Assembly (NCBI GenBank): GCA_013205245.1
Contig: JABMNH010000062.1
Span: forward strand, 1-64,000
Length of the DNA: 64,000 nucleotides
Source: Flavobacteriales bacterium
GTDB taxonomy: Bacteria > Bacteroidota > Bacteroidia > Flavobacteriales > Flavobacteriaceae
Direction of reading: 5' to 3'
Each line of letters opens with the position of its first letter. Positions within the stretch are counted from its first letter, which is position 1. The position numbers and the translations under genes are program-made. Positions 53,517 to 62,662 of the stretch are shown here, in pieces. The notes below the pieces were generated by a model. It was not told the origin of the DNA and made no database searches. It worked only from the letters and a program-made list of their open reading frames with translations.

Positions 53517-54579
53517 TGTTTAAGTTGTTAATTATCAAATTTACCACAAAGCTATTATTTTGATTATCAATCTTTAGATGATAATTTTTATTATAAAGTA
53601 AATTTAATCTTTTTTGAATGTTTTCGAGCCCAATACCTGCTTCATTTTGGTTTTGTGTATTTTTTAAAGCAGAATTACTTATAGAAAATGCCAACTGATT
53701 TTTATTTAGCTTTATATCAATTTCAACTGTTAAAAAACCATCAATTAAATTGCCGTGCTTAAAGGCATTTTCTACAAAAGGGATAAGCAACATTGGCGCT
53801 ATTTGAATGTCATTAGAAATGGTGTCAGATCTAAATGAAATAGCCAATGTATCTTGAAATCTAATTTTTTCTAATGCAATATACTCTTTAATATGCAATA
53901 TCTCTTCTTTCAAACTCACCTTAGGTTTGTTGACCTGATACAAAATATAGTCTAATAAATTCGATAATTTTAGAATGATATCTGGTGTGTCTTTAGATTG
54001 TTTTAGCGCAAATCCATAAATAGTATTTAAGGTATTGAATAAAAAATGTGGATGAATTTGCTTCTTTAAATACTGCAATTCCTGATTTTTAATTTGCAAT
54101 TGCGTTTCTAAAATTTTGTTTTGAAGCTCTTTGTTTTTTGATATCGTTTTAAAATTATTATTTAAGATACTCACAAAACTCACAATAAAAACAACCAAGT
54201 ACACCAATATTAAAATAAATGCATAGTTGCGACTCATTGGTGGCATATTTTTCAACTCCATATTCGAAAGGAAAATAAAACTTCCAAAAATGGCTACTAA
54301 AATTAAGTAGGTCGAAAAAATTAAAGTATAAATACTGTATAAAATAAAACGTTTGTATTTTTTAATAAGTAAATATTCAGGAATTAAATAGTAAACCACA
54401 AAATAGGTGGTTACCATTGTTATGGGCAGCAAAAAACTTGAAAACCAAGTGACATAATTAGTGTTGGTAGAGTTATAACTAAAAAAATAAACGAAAAAAA
54501 ACCAAACACCAATCCAAAATAGAAAGTGTAATGGGACTAATTTTGTTTTACTAATAAACTGTGATAAATTCATTTTCAC
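53509..54579 (-). CDS. LytS-like sensor histidine kinase
   Basis: Membrane kinase of the LytS/YpdA group. Four predicted helices occupy residues about 15-150 with no large external sensor domain. A coiled linker leads into the His_kinase domain: phospho-acceptor KKQIHPHFLFNTLNTI, then ATPase block LIPFVENAFKHGNL and the GIGLENIQKRLNLLY glycine box. Length 356, normal. Partner of the overlapping LytTR regulator. The stimulus is unknown, perhaps membrane state. Confidence 0.94.
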   Translation of the reverse strand: MKMNLSQFISKTKLVPLHFLFWIGVWFFFVYFFSYNSTNTNYVTWFSSFLLPITMVTTYFVVYYLIPEYLLIKKYKRFILYSIYTLIFSTYLILVAIFGSFIFLSNMELKNMPPMSRNYAFILILVYLVVFIVSFVSILNNNFKTISKNKELQNKILETQLQIKNQELQYLKKQIHPHFLFNTLNTIYGFALKQSKDTPDIILKLSNLLDYILYQVNKPKVSLKEEILHIKEYIALEKIRFQDTLAISFRSDTISNDIQIAPMLLIPFVENAFKHGNLIDGFLTVEIDIKLNKNQLAFSISNSALKNTQNQNEAGIGLENIQKRLNLLYNKNYHLKIDNQNNSFVVNLIINNLNNG

Positions 54580-54589
54580 AAAATGACAA

Positions 54590-54743
54590 TTATTTAGTCA
54601 ATAAAAATATTAAAATAGACCAACTACCAATTTTAGAAGGCTTTCTACATCAAAAATACAATTTTACGTTAAATAGGGCTTATTTAGTCATAAAAGTATC
54701 TAAATGATGAGACTGTCGCATTTAAAATAAGACCTTATATTTG
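54590..54743. promoter_or_regulatory. Divergent promoter region with 11-base direct repeats
   Basis: TTATTTAGTCA occurs at 54590-54600, beside the kinase start, and again at 54680-54690. TATATTTG at 54736-54743 is a -7 element for the divergent ExbB-like gene, 42 bases before its ATG. The duplicated 11-mer may be a binding site shared by both directions. No other feature seen in 54580-54785. Confidence 0.45.
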
Positions 54744-54785
54744 TTTGATACTTTTGAGCCTGTATAACTTTAAATTTTACCAATT

Positions 54786-55145
54786 ATGTTTTTATCTATT
54801 TCATCTCTTTTTAATGATGGCGGACAAGGTTTCATGTTCCCACTTTTGTTAATTTTAATTTTAGTATTGGTTCTAATAGTCAAAGGTTTTCTTAAAAATG
54901 GAAACATTGTTAAAACTATTAGTTTGATTAGTTCTATTAGTTTATTTGCCCTTGTTTGGGGTTTTCTAGGCCATATAATAGGAATGATTGGGGCGTTTGA
55001 CTCAATTGAAGCTATTGGCAGTGTCTCACCAGCTATCATGTCGGCAGGTATAAAAGTTAGTCTAATTGTTCCCGTTTTTGGGTCGTTTATTTTTTTAGTA
55101 GCCAGACTAGGCATTATATTTCTGACTTGGTTTCGAACAGCATAA
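54786..55145 (+). CDS. Small MotA/TolQ/ExbB-like membrane protein
   Basis: 119-residue protein with three predicted helices (about 16-34, 44-68, 84-112). Its hydrophobic, glycine- and serine-rich pattern (LIGHIIGMIGAFDSIEAIG-like: WGFLGHIIGMIGAFDSIEAI, then SPAIMSAGIKVSLIVPVFG) resembles the proton-channel part of MotA/TolQ/ExbB. It lacks the long cytoplasmic loop, and no ExbD partner is adjacent. It is divergent from a LytS/LytTR pair, an arrangement I recall in relatives. Function unknown. Confidence 0.7.
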   Translation: MFLSISSLFNDGGQGFMFPLLLILILVLVLIVKGFLKNGNIVKTISLISSISLFALVWGFLGHIIGMIGAFDSIEAIGSVSPAIMSAGIKVSLIVPVFGSFIFLVARLGIIFLTWFRTA

Positions 55146-55162
55146 CTTAGCATAATCTATAT

Positions 55163-55196
55163 AAAAGCCGTCTTTTTGTTTAAAAGGATGGCTTTT
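55163..55196. terminator. Imperfect bidirectional terminator between the ExbB-like and BaiN-family genes
   Basis: AAAAGCCGTC (55163-55172) pairs with GGATGGCTTTT (55186-55196) with a bulge and a G-T pair, loop of T and A runs, flanked by A and T tracts. It serves the plus-strand gene and reaches the minus-strand gene's stop. Confidence 0.7.
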
Positions 55197-56401
55197 TAGT
55201 TTAGCGCATTTGCCACAATCCATCCACCTGTCCAAGCGTTTTGAAAATTAAACCCACCTGTTACAGCATCAATATTTAAGACTTCTCCAGCAAAGAATAA
55301 ATTGGGATGCAATTTGCTTTCAAAACGTTTAAAGTTTATTTCTTTTAAATCGACACCACCAGCGGTGACAAACTCTTCTTTAAAAGTGCTTTTACCATTG
55401 ACTTTAAAAATACTTTGTGTGAGTTGTTTGGCTAAGTTTTGCATTTTTAAACTGCTTAGCTCTGCCCAAGTTGTAGATTCTAATATCTGTGAAGAGATTG
55501 CCAAACGTTCCCACAAACGCTTCGAAATGGTTTCTAAAGGAGAATGAAGTGCTATTTTCTTTTTCGGATTTTCAGTTTTAGTCTTTTTTAATAACTCTAA
55601 AACATCTTCCTGATTTTTTGACAGCCAATTAACTTCAATTTCAAATTGATAACCTTTTTGATGTAATTCTAGAGCGCCCCAAGCAGAGAGTTTTAAAATA
55701 CCTGGGCCACTCAATCCCCAATGGGTTATTAAAATAGGACCTTGCGCATTTAATTTTGTTGACACAATTTTTACACTTCCAAATGGAACTGAAATACCCA
55801 GCAAATCTTTGAGGCGCTCGTCTTTAATATTAAAGGTAAACAGAGAGGGAACAGGCGCCATAATTTCATGTCCTAATTTTTCTATAATAGGAAACATTTT
55901 AGCTGTGCTTCCGGTAGCAATCAACACATAATCGGCCATAAAGGTTTCTTGAGAAGTTGCTATTTCAAAAACATTTCCTTGCTTTTTAATAGCGCTTACA
56001 CGATGATTTGTAAGCAGTTCAATGCCAAATTTATCGGCTTGACCGAGAAAACAACTAATGATACTTTGTGAATTATTTGATTTAGGAAAAACCCGATTGT
56101 CATCTTCAATTTTTAAAGGCACATCACGGTCTTCAAACCATTGCATGGTATCGCCTGTCATAAATTGATGAAATGGGCCGCGCAGTTCTTTTTGACCACG
56201 TGGATAAAACGCCGTTAATTCTTTAGGGTCAAAACACGCGTTTGTAACATTACAGCGTCCGCCACCAGAAACCTTAACTTTTTGTAAAACCTTAGCCGAT
56301 GCCTCTAAAATGATGACTTTTAAGTCAGGATGTTTTTCGGCGGCATTTATAGCCGCAAAATAACCAGCCGCGCCACCACCAATGACTACGAATGTTTTCA
56401 T
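55196..56401 (-). CDS. BaiN/HI0933-family NAD(P)/FAD-dependent oxidoreductase
   Basis: Flavoprotein of unknown substrate. Opening FAD-binding VVIGGGAAGYFAAINAAEKH (GxGxxG), a family block KVKVSGGGRCNVTNACF, and ITHWGLSGPGILKLSAWG with the late TAGGVDLKEINF and GEVLNIDAVTGGFNFQNAW, all typical of the HI0933/BaiN family. BaiN acts in bile-acid dehydroxylation, but most members are uncharacterised. Length 401. Followed on the strand by a terminator and preceded by the 606-residue gene 22 bases upstream. Confidence 0.9.
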   Translation of the reverse strand: MKTFVVIGGGAAGYFAAINAAEKHPDLKVIILEASAKVLQKVKVSGGGRCNVTNACFDPKELTAFYPRGQKELRGPFHQFMTGDTMQWFEDRDVPLKIEDDNRVFPKSNNSQSIISCFLGQADKFGIELLTNHRVSAIKKQGNVFEIATSQETFMADYVLIATGSTAKMFPIIEKLGHEIMAPVPSLFTFNIKDERLKDLLGISVPFGSVKIVSTKLNAQGPILITHWGLSGPGILKLSAWGALELHQKGYQFEIEVNWLSKNQEDVLELLKKTKTENPKKKIALHSPLETISKRLWERLAISSQILESTTWAELSSLKMQNLAKQLTQSIFKVNGKSTFKEEFVTAGGVDLKEINFKRFESKLHPNLFFAGEVLNIDAVTGGFNFQNAWTGGWIVANALN

Positions 56402-56423
56402 TTGTATAGTGGGAATAAGAAAA

Positions 56424-58244
56424 TTAGACTGTTATTGGTATCAATTTAGCTTGATTTTCAATTTTTAAATGCAAAAGGTTTAATGCTTCTCTACAATCTT
56501 CTAAATCGCTAAAAATATTAGACTTCGTTTCTTCAAATTTATCTTTAAAGTCAGTAAAAAGATCGTGGTAATAATTAATACCATCGTTAAGATTATTTGT
56601 AAAAGCCAACAAATACTTCTCTTGTTTAGATGTCATGGCTTCTTTGGCTTCGTCTATTTTATTTTTAAGATAATCAATGTAAATATTTATTTCATTGATA
56701 AACATATTTGGACGATCGGTACGTGACATAACATTTGCTCTGCCATATATATGATCTACCATTTCTTTTAATGTCATTATTTTAGAAAAATAAGCCATAT
56801 TTGGGCCTGGGCAAGCAGATACACCAGCACCTTCTATTTTGGTATTTAAGTCATTTACCAGTAGCGCAGAAGTGCCTAATCCAACACATGTACAGGCTTT
56901 TTCAACGATACCATCATACTTTTTTTGATGGGCTACAGATGATAAATTTTGGTCATCTAACTCTTTTATTTTTAGAATTTGATATTGTCTTGATGCCACG
57001 CAAATAGCTTTGTCTGTAAAATCTTTATTCAATTTAACAAACTGTCTTGGGCAAGAACTTCCAGGCTTTCCATCAGCAATTTTAGCCAAACGCTCAACAT
57101 CTTTTGTATTGCCTCTTAAACTGTTAAACGGCACACCTAAAGGCGAAATACCACTTAAATACAAATCATCTTCTTTGGCTTCAACTAATTGGTCTAAAGT
57201 GTTTTTGTCGACATTAGTAGTTTCTGGAACCAATAAAAAGGGCGTTCCCCAGCCAACAGAATCAACATTGTAATGATTTAATAAAAATTGATGTTCATTT
57301 GATGTACCTACACCACCTTGCGCTGATAATTTTATAGGCAAACTTTCTGTAGGGATAACCCTATTTTTATTTCCGAGAGCCGTTTTTAAAATGGCATAAA
57401 CGTCTTGACCTAATTCTAATCGTTTGTTTTTAAACTCAGATAGGATAGGTCCCATTAAATAGCCGTCTGTTGCAAAAGCATGGCCACCACAATTCAAACC
57501 AGATTCTATGCGATATTCAGAAATCCAAATGCCTTTTTTTGCTAAAAATTTTCCTTGAATTAAAGCTGAGCGATAGTCGCTTACTTTTAAAATAATTTTC
57601 TTTTTAATATTTCCGTTTACATCAGGATAAAAATCATCAAATTCTTCAATATAGGCATATAATCTAGGGTTCATGCCAGCAGATAATATAACTGCCGATT
57701 CTAAATCACTTTCTGCAAAACCTCTTAAAGCCGCATGTGCATCATTGTAAATTGAAGGTAACAATTCGCCTTTAAGATAATTTTCTTTATCAACTTTGGT
57801 CATAATATTCACATCAATACTACCCATTGTTAATTTATTATTTACCCATGCTTTAACATCTTCAATATTAAAATGAGATGCTGTTAATTTTTTAAATTCT
57901 TGTTTTATAGATAAGCCTTCTGGAAGCATTTGAAAATAGGCTTTTATATCGTCTATTTTATCAAATGAGGCATTTTTTAACTCATCAAATTTTTCTTGAG
58001 ATAAAGTGTTAATTAAGTTAAGATAAGAAGTAATACGTTTGGCGCGAAAATCCTCAATTTTATTGGTGATTTCTTGATAGGGTCTTGTAAATTTATCACA
58101 ATACATCTTTCGTAATTTTTCAAGAAGGATATCATCTACAAGAGAAATGACAGAATCTATGCCATATTTCGACACTTTTAAAGGTGTGTCTATGGTAAAT
58201 CCGATGCCCATTACTGGGATGTGGAATGTGTGCTTAGTGCTCAT
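56424..58244 (-). CDS. Uncharacterised 606-residue protein with nitronate-monooxygenase-like motifs
   Basis: Not a protein I can assign. The middle resembles an FMN-binding TIM barrel of the nitronate monooxygenase/glutamate-synthase type: ESGLNCGGHAFATDGY (about 246-261), LSAQGGVGTSNEHQFLLNHY (about 305-324) and VGWGTPFLLVPET. Around it are an N-terminal segment (HIPVMGIGFTIDTPLKVSKYG) and a helical C-terminal region. Conserved-looking cysteines in GSSCPRQF, KACTCVGLG and VSACPGPNMAYF (about 396-476) could bind a metal or iron-sulfur cluster. No signal peptide. Length 606. Its neighbour, the BaiN-type flavoprotein, may share a transcript. Confidence 0.6.
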   Translation of the reverse strand: MSTKHTFHIPVMGIGFTIDTPLKVSKYGIDSVISLVDDILLEKLRKMYCDKFTRPYQEITNKIEDFRAKRITSYLNLINTLSQEKFDELKNASFDKIDDIKAYFQMLPEGLSIKQEFKKLTASHFNIEDVKAWVNNKLTMGSIDVNIMTKVDKENYLKGELLPSIYNDAHAALRGFAESDLESAVILSAGMNPRLYAYIEEFDDFYPDVNGNIKKKIILKVSDYRSALIQGKFLAKKGIWISEYRIESGLNCGGHAFATDGYLMGPILSEFKNKRLELGQDVYAILKTALGNKNRVIPTESLPIKLSAQGGVGTSNEHQFLLNHYNVDSVGWGTPFLLVPETTNVDKNTLDQLVEAKEDDLYLSGISPLGVPFNSLRGNTKDVERLAKIADGKPGSSCPRQFVKLNKDFTDKAICVASRQYQILKIKELDDQNLSSVAHQKKYDGIVEKACTCVGLGTSALLVNDLNTKIEGAGVSACPGPNMAYFSKIMTLKEMVDHIYGRANVMSRTDRPNMFINEINIYIDYLKNKIDEAKEAMTSKQEKYLLAFTNNLNDGINYYHDLFTDFKDKFEETKSNIFSDLEDCREALNLLHLKIENQAKLIPITV

Positions 58245-58345
58245 CTATAAATTTGCTTAGGTTTATATCAACTTTGATCGCGCAAAGTTCTTTATATTGC
58301 ATGCAAAGGTATTGAATTTAGTATAAACAAGATAAAGATAGTGAG

Positions 58346-58906
58346 TTAATTTAAAGGCTTGTTTTTAAAGTCTTTCTCAATAATGCCATATTCAAAATTA
58401 TCACTCCACCCTGTTTTTAAAGGCAATGTTTGGCATTTTCTACCTTCGTAAGAAAAACCAGTTTTTTCTAATACTTTTACTGATGCTAAATTATTTACAG
58501 CACAACCAGCTTCAATTCTGTGTAATTTTAAATCGTTAAAACCAAAATCTAATAGCTGGGTTAGGGATTCTGTAGCATAACCTTTCCCCCAAAAAGTGGG
58601 GAGTAGTTTATACCAAACCTCGGCGCTTTTATATTTTGGATTCCCTAGATTTAAAGCGATAAGCCCAACAAATTTTTGGGTTGAAGACAATTCAACTACA
58701 AAAGTATATTTATTAATTTCAGACTGTTCTAATGCCGCGAATAAAGGCGCCATAATTTTTTCTGTTTCGGCTAAATCTTTAGGTAATCCCAGTGTGTTGT
58801 ATTGATCTACTTCTGGAATAGATTGCAAATTATGAATGGCTTCTAAATCTGATTTTTGCATAAATCGCAAAGTAAGCCTGTTAGATATCAGTATGGTTTG
58901 GTTCAT
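58346..58906 (-). CDS. RimJ/RimL-type GNAT acetyltransferase
   Basis: Predicted acetyltransferase, possibly on ribosomal protein N-termini or antibiotic-like amines. Marks: RLTLRFMQKSDLEAIHNLQSIPEVDQYN, the acetyl-CoA loop FWGKGYATESLTQLLDFGF, and HRIEAGCAVNNLASVKVLEKTGF. Length 186. Downstream of the thioredoxin gene (15 bases), same strand. Substrate unknown. Confidence 0.9.
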   Translation of the reverse strand: MNQTILISNRLTLRFMQKSDLEAIHNLQSIPEVDQYNTLGLPKDLAETEKIMAPLFAALEQSEINKYTFVVELSSTQKFVGLIALNLGNPKYKSAEVWYKLLPTFWGKGYATESLTQLLDFGFNDLKLHRIEAGCAVNNLASVKVLEKTGFSYEGRKCQTLPLKTGWSDNFEYGIIEKDFKNKPLN

Positions 58907-58921
58907 AATTGTCCTAAGGCT

Positions 58922-59437
58922 TTACTCTTTTATCACAAACTTTTCTGAAATAATTTCAAGCTCATCATCTGTTAAATGTGATGTTTTTTTAAGGATGCTT
59001 ACAAATGCATCAACTTCTTCTTTTGAGCCCGGACAGCCAATATTCTGACCTTCTTTGTTAAAAGCATTGGCTAAAAGATTTCCTTTACTGTCATAAAATA
59101 GCCAAAAGGGAATACCAGAATGTTCGGCTTTGTGTTTTCTTAGTAAATCTAAAGCGCCTGGATTTTCCAAATGTTTGTTCTTTTCTGATTCAAGAACTAC
59201 TAAATGTTCAATGACATAACTCTTATCAAAAAAGGCTTTACAAGAAGCATCATTTATATTGGCATCCATTTTTTTACACCAACCACACCAAGAGGCATGA
59301 AAAATAATAAGTACATTTTTATTTTCTTGTGCGGCTTGTTTGTAGGCTTTATCTAAAATGCTTGAGGCACTTTCTTGTGCAAAACTGGTTTGTAAAAATG
59401 CTACAGCTAAGAATACTATTAGTAATTTTAATTTCAT
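58922..59437 (-). CDS. Exported thioredoxin-like protein
   Basis: Periplasmic thiol-disulfide protein. Signal peptide about 1-20 (QTSFAQE), then the thioredoxin fold with HASWCGWCKKMDANINDASC (active-site CGWC at about 50-53) and GIPFWLFYDSKGNLL with the cis-proline. A C-terminal extra segment (SEKFVIKE) is short. Length 171. The CxxC suggests reductase or disulfide-isomerase activity; the partner is unknown. Sits between the MFS gene (111 bases) and the GNAT gene. Confidence 0.9.
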   Translation of the reverse strand: MKLKLLIVFLAVAFLQTSFAQESASSILDKAYKQAAQENKNVLIIFHASWCGWCKKMDANINDASCKAFFDKSYVIEHLVVLESEKNKHLENPGALDLLRKHKAEHSGIPFWLFYDSKGNLLANAFNKEGQNIGCPGSKEEVDAFVSILKKTSHLTDDELEIISEKFVIKE

Positions 59438-59548
59438 TATAACTATTTTTAAGCGTTAAATATTTCTGATAAATATAATGCTATTCTAGAAGATCCTTTA
59501 TAGTTTTTAATATTTTATTAATGATTTTTTTTTGCAAAAGCAAAAATA

Positions 59549-60715
59549 TTATTTACGATATAAAGCACGCAATCCAAAAGCAGGACCAAGGGCTAAAATC
59601 ATAAATAAAAAGGCAGGTGGAATGACAGTTTGTAATAAAGATAAAAGCTGAATACTTACAATTGTAATAGCAAAACCAATAGAATTGACAAGTGTAAGTG
59701 ATGTGCCTTTACTACTTGGCTCTGCATTCTGAGCCACAAGAGTGGAATATAAAGGAGAATCTGCCACCACATTAAATCCCCAAAAAATTAAAAAGGCAAT
59801 AAATACAGGGAACGATGACCATAACAAAAACAATGGCGACAATAAACAGCAAAGACCCGATAAAAATAATGCCAATCCTGCCGTGTTTTTAGTGCCAAAA
59901 TAATTGGAAGTATAACCTGCCAAAACACAAGCCAAACCACCTATGCCAATAATTATAAACGCATAAAAAGAGGTGTTTAAAACAGACGTGTTATGTAATT
60001 GCGCATGGTAAGTTATAAGAAGCGGGACAAAAGCCCAAAAAGTATACAATTCCCACTGATGCCCAAAATAGCCAAAAGCGGCAGATTTTAAATCTTTATT
60101 TTTAAAAATTCGTGATATGCTTTTAATATCAAAGCCTTTCATTTGTTGGTGGTGAGGACCGTCGCCTACAAAAAGCACAATTAAAAGACCTCCTAAAAAG
60201 GCAATGGCAGAAGTGAGGATAAAGACCCATGTCCATGGCAGTTCGCTCCCTAAGACGCTTTTAATTAAGTGTGGTAAGGCCGTGCCAATAACAAGTGCGC
60301 CAACCAAATAACCCAATGATTTACCCAAACCTTTTTGATAATAATCGGCTGCAATTTTCATCCCAACAGGGTAAATACCTGCCAAACTAAATCCCACCAA
60401 AAAGCGGAAAGATAAAAGCGCTATAAAATTAGAAGCCACCAGTAAACCTAAAACATTAAAAAGAGCGCCAAATATCGCGCTTATAAAAAATAATTTTGAA
60501 GGCGAAAATCTATCGGCGAGACTCAGAATTGCGAAAACCAAAGTGCCCAAGATAAAACCAAATTGTACTGCCGAAGTCAAATTACCCAAACTGCTGGCTG
60601 CCCAATGGTATTTATCAATTAGTTGTGGCAACACGGCATTACCCGCAAACCACAAAGAGGTACAACAAAATTGCGCAAAAACGATAATGGGTAAGACGTG
60701 TTTTGGGACTTTCAT
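59549..60715 (-). CDS. MFS transporter
   Basis: Twelve-helix major facilitator transporter. Features: SLWFAGNAVLPQLIDKY near the start, the loop LSLADRFSPSKLFFI typical of MFS motif A (D-R-x-[G/S]), and GFNVVADSPLYSTLVAQNAE later. It resembles the CynX/sugar or nitrate-type MFS groups but no substrate motif is decisive. Length 388, normal. Divergent from prfC. No regulator or enzyme is adjacent to suggest a substrate. Confidence 0.85.
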   Translation of the reverse strand: MKVPKHVLPIIVFAQFCCTSLWFAGNAVLPQLIDKYHWAASSLGNLTSAVQFGFILGTLVFAILSLADRFSPSKLFFISAIFGALFNVLGLLVASNFIALLSFRFLVGFSLAGIYPVGMKIAADYYQKGLGKSLGYLVGALVIGTALPHLIKSVLGSELPWTWVFILTSAIAFLGGLLIVLFVGDGPHHQQMKGFDIKSISRIFKNKDLKSAAFGYFGHQWELYTFWAFVPLLITYHAQLHNTSVLNTSFYAFIIIGIGGLACVLAGYTSNYFGTKNTAGLALFLSGLCCLLSPLFLLWSSFPVFIAFLIFWGFNVVADSPLYSTLVAQNAEPSSKGTSLTLVNSIGFAITIVSIQLLSLLQTVIPPAFLFMILALGPAFGLRALYRK

Positions 60716-60808
60716 TAAATATGGATGTTTACTTGCGACTAAAGTAGTTAAAAAAATAAGTGGATAATTTTAAATTTTCCAATTCCTTTTAAACGAAAGG
60801 AGAATCCC

Positions 60809-60816
60809 TATATTTG
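60809..60816 (+). promoter_or_regulatory. Candidate -7 element of prfC (TATATTTG)
   Basis: Exact TAnnTTTG match 27 bases before the prfC ATG at 60843; no TTG at -33 spacing. Confidence 0.5.
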
Positions 60817-60842
60817 CACACTTAAATTTTGCCTTTAAACAT

Positions 60843-62435
60843 ATGTCCTTTTTAAAAGAAATAAAACGCCGCCGTACTTTTGGAATCATTTCGCATCCAG
60901 ATGCGGGTAAAACCACTTTAACAGAAAAACTCTTGTTATTTGGGGGAGCTATTCAAGAAGCGGGCGCGGTAAAAAATAACAAAATCAAAAAAGGGGCGAC
61001 ATCCGATTTTATGGAAATCGAGCGCCAGCGTGGGATATCGGTGGCAACCTCAGTATTGGCATTTATTTATAAGGATAAAAAAATCAATATTTTAGACACA
61101 CCCGGGCATAAAGATTTTGCCGAAGATACCTTTAGAACTTTAACGGCTGTTGACAGTGTGATTGTGGTGATTGATGTGGCAAAAGGGGTAGAAGAACAAA
61201 CCGAAAAATTGGTTGAAGTCTGCCGCATGCGTCAGATTCCGATGATAGTTTTTATCAATAAATTGGACCGCGAGGGTAAAGATGCCTTCGATTTGTTAGA
61301 CGAAGTTGAACAAAAATTAGGACTCCGTGTAACGCCTTTAAGTTTCCCTATTGGTATGGGCTACGATTTTAAAGGTATTTACAATGTGTGGGGCAAAAAA
61401 TTAAACCTCTTTTCTGGCGATGCCAAGCAAACCATTTCTGAAGGTGTAGAATTTGAAGATATTTCAAATCCCGAATTAGATAAAATTATAGGCGAAAAAG
61501 CCGCAAATACACTGCGTGAAGAATTAGAGTTGGTAAATGAGGTTTATCCAAATTTTGATAAAACAGAATATTTAGAAGGAAAGTTACAGCCTGTCTTTTT
61601 TGGTTCGGCTTTAAATAATTTTGGTGTCAAAGAATTGTTAGATTGTTTTATTGATATCGCACCATCGCCACGACCAAAGCAAGCAGACATCCGCATTGTA
61701 AATCCTGAAGAGGATAAAATGACGGGCTTTGTTTTTAAAATTCACGCCAATATGGATCCCAAGCACCGCGATCGTTTGGCATTTATAAAAGTTGTTTCGG
61801 GCACTTTTAAACGCAATACCAATTACCTGCATGTAAAAATGGGAAAACAACTTAAATTTTCGAGTCCCAATGCTTTTTTTGCAGAGAAAAAAGAAATTGT
61901 AGACATATCGTATCCAGGTGATATTGTGGGTTTACACGATACAGGGAACTTTAAAATAGGCGATACCTTAACGGAAGGCGAAGAGTTACAATTTAAAGGT
62001 GTTCCTAATTTCTCACCAGAGCATTTTAGATATGTCAACAATGCCGATCCGATGAAATCAAAACAATTAGCCAAAGGTTTAGATCAGCTAATGGACGAAG
62101 GTGTGGCACAGTTATTTACTTTAGAATTAAACGGTCGTAAAGTAATTGGTACCGTTGGTGCCTTGCAATACGAAGTTATTCAGTATCGCTTAGAACACGA
62201 ATATGGCGCAAAGTGTAGCTACGAAATGTTAAACGTACACAAAGCTTGTTGGGTACAACCACAAAATCCTAGTAATAAAGAATTTAAAGAATTTAAACGT
62301 ATTAAACAACGTTATTTAGCCAAAGACAAACACAATCAATTGGTGTTTTTTGCAGACTCTTCTTTTTCGGTACAAATGACACAAGATAAATATCCTACAG
62401 TTAAATTGCATTTTACGAGTGAGTTTGAGGAATAA
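60843..62435 (+). CDS. prfC: Peptide chain release factor 3
   Basis: Translational GTPase that recycles RF1/RF2 after termination. GTPase motifs are visible: G1 SHPDAGKTTLTEK (about 19-31), G2 around RGISVATSV, G3 DTPGHKDFAEDTF, and G4 NKLDREGKD. RF3-specific sequence continues with GMGYDFKGIYNVW and AINFGVKELLD-like FGSALNNFGVKELLD, then the C-terminal TRQPGF-like domain. Length 530, normal. Start ATG at 60843. Single gene, possibly with the next thioredoxin reductase separated by a repeat. Confidence 0.97.
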   Translation: MSFLKEIKRRRTFGIISHPDAGKTTLTEKLLLFGGAIQEAGAVKNNKIKKGATSDFMEIERQRGISVATSVLAFIYKDKKINILDTPGHKDFAEDTFRTLTAVDSVIVVIDVAKGVEEQTEKLVEVCRMRQIPMIVFINKLDREGKDAFDLLDEVEQKLGLRVTPLSFPIGMGYDFKGIYNVWGKKLNLFSGDAKQTISEGVEFEDISNPELDKIIGEKAANTLREELELVNEVYPNFDKTEYLEGKLQPVFFGSALNNFGVKELLDCFIDIAPSPRPKQADIRIVNPEEDKMTGFVFKIHANMDPKHRDRLAFIKVVSGTFKRNTNYLHVKMGKQLKFSSPNAFFAEKKEIVDISYPGDIVGLHDTGNFKIGDTLTEGEELQFKGVPNFSPEHFRYVNNADPMKSKQLAKGLDQLMDEGVAQLFTLELNGRKVIGTVGALQYEVIQYRLEHEYGAKCSYEMLNVHKACWVQPQNPSNKEFKEFKRIKQRYLAKDKHNQLVFFADSSFSVQMTQDKYPTVKLHFTSEFEE

Positions 62436-62439
62436 CATC

Positions 62440-62535
62440 TTTGCGAGGTTTTGTAAAAATCGCGGCAATCTCTAGAATAATTTAAGTTTCATAATCAGAG
62501 ATAACCACGTCACTTTGTTCCTCGTTATGACGTTA
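62440..62535. repeat. Decayed copy of the GCGAGG/GGCAATCTC palindromic repeat
   Basis: TTTGCGAGG (62440-62448) and GCGGCAATCTCT (62462-62473) on the left are mirrored by AGAGAT (62498-62503) and CACGTCACTTTGTTCCTCG...TGAC (62507-62531) on the right. It matches the arms of the element in prmC, with many mismatches. It sits between prfC and the thioredoxin reductase. The gap 62436-62662 otherwise shows nothing. Confidence 0.6.
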
Positions 62536-62662
62536 AAGTAATCTCATATTTTATTCTTTCTTTTTACTTAAAACTTATAACTTTGAACAAGTCTAACTTT
62601 AATTGAAAGAAGCTTCTGTAAAAAGCGACTATTCATTCTCAAAATACTAAAAAATTCAAACC

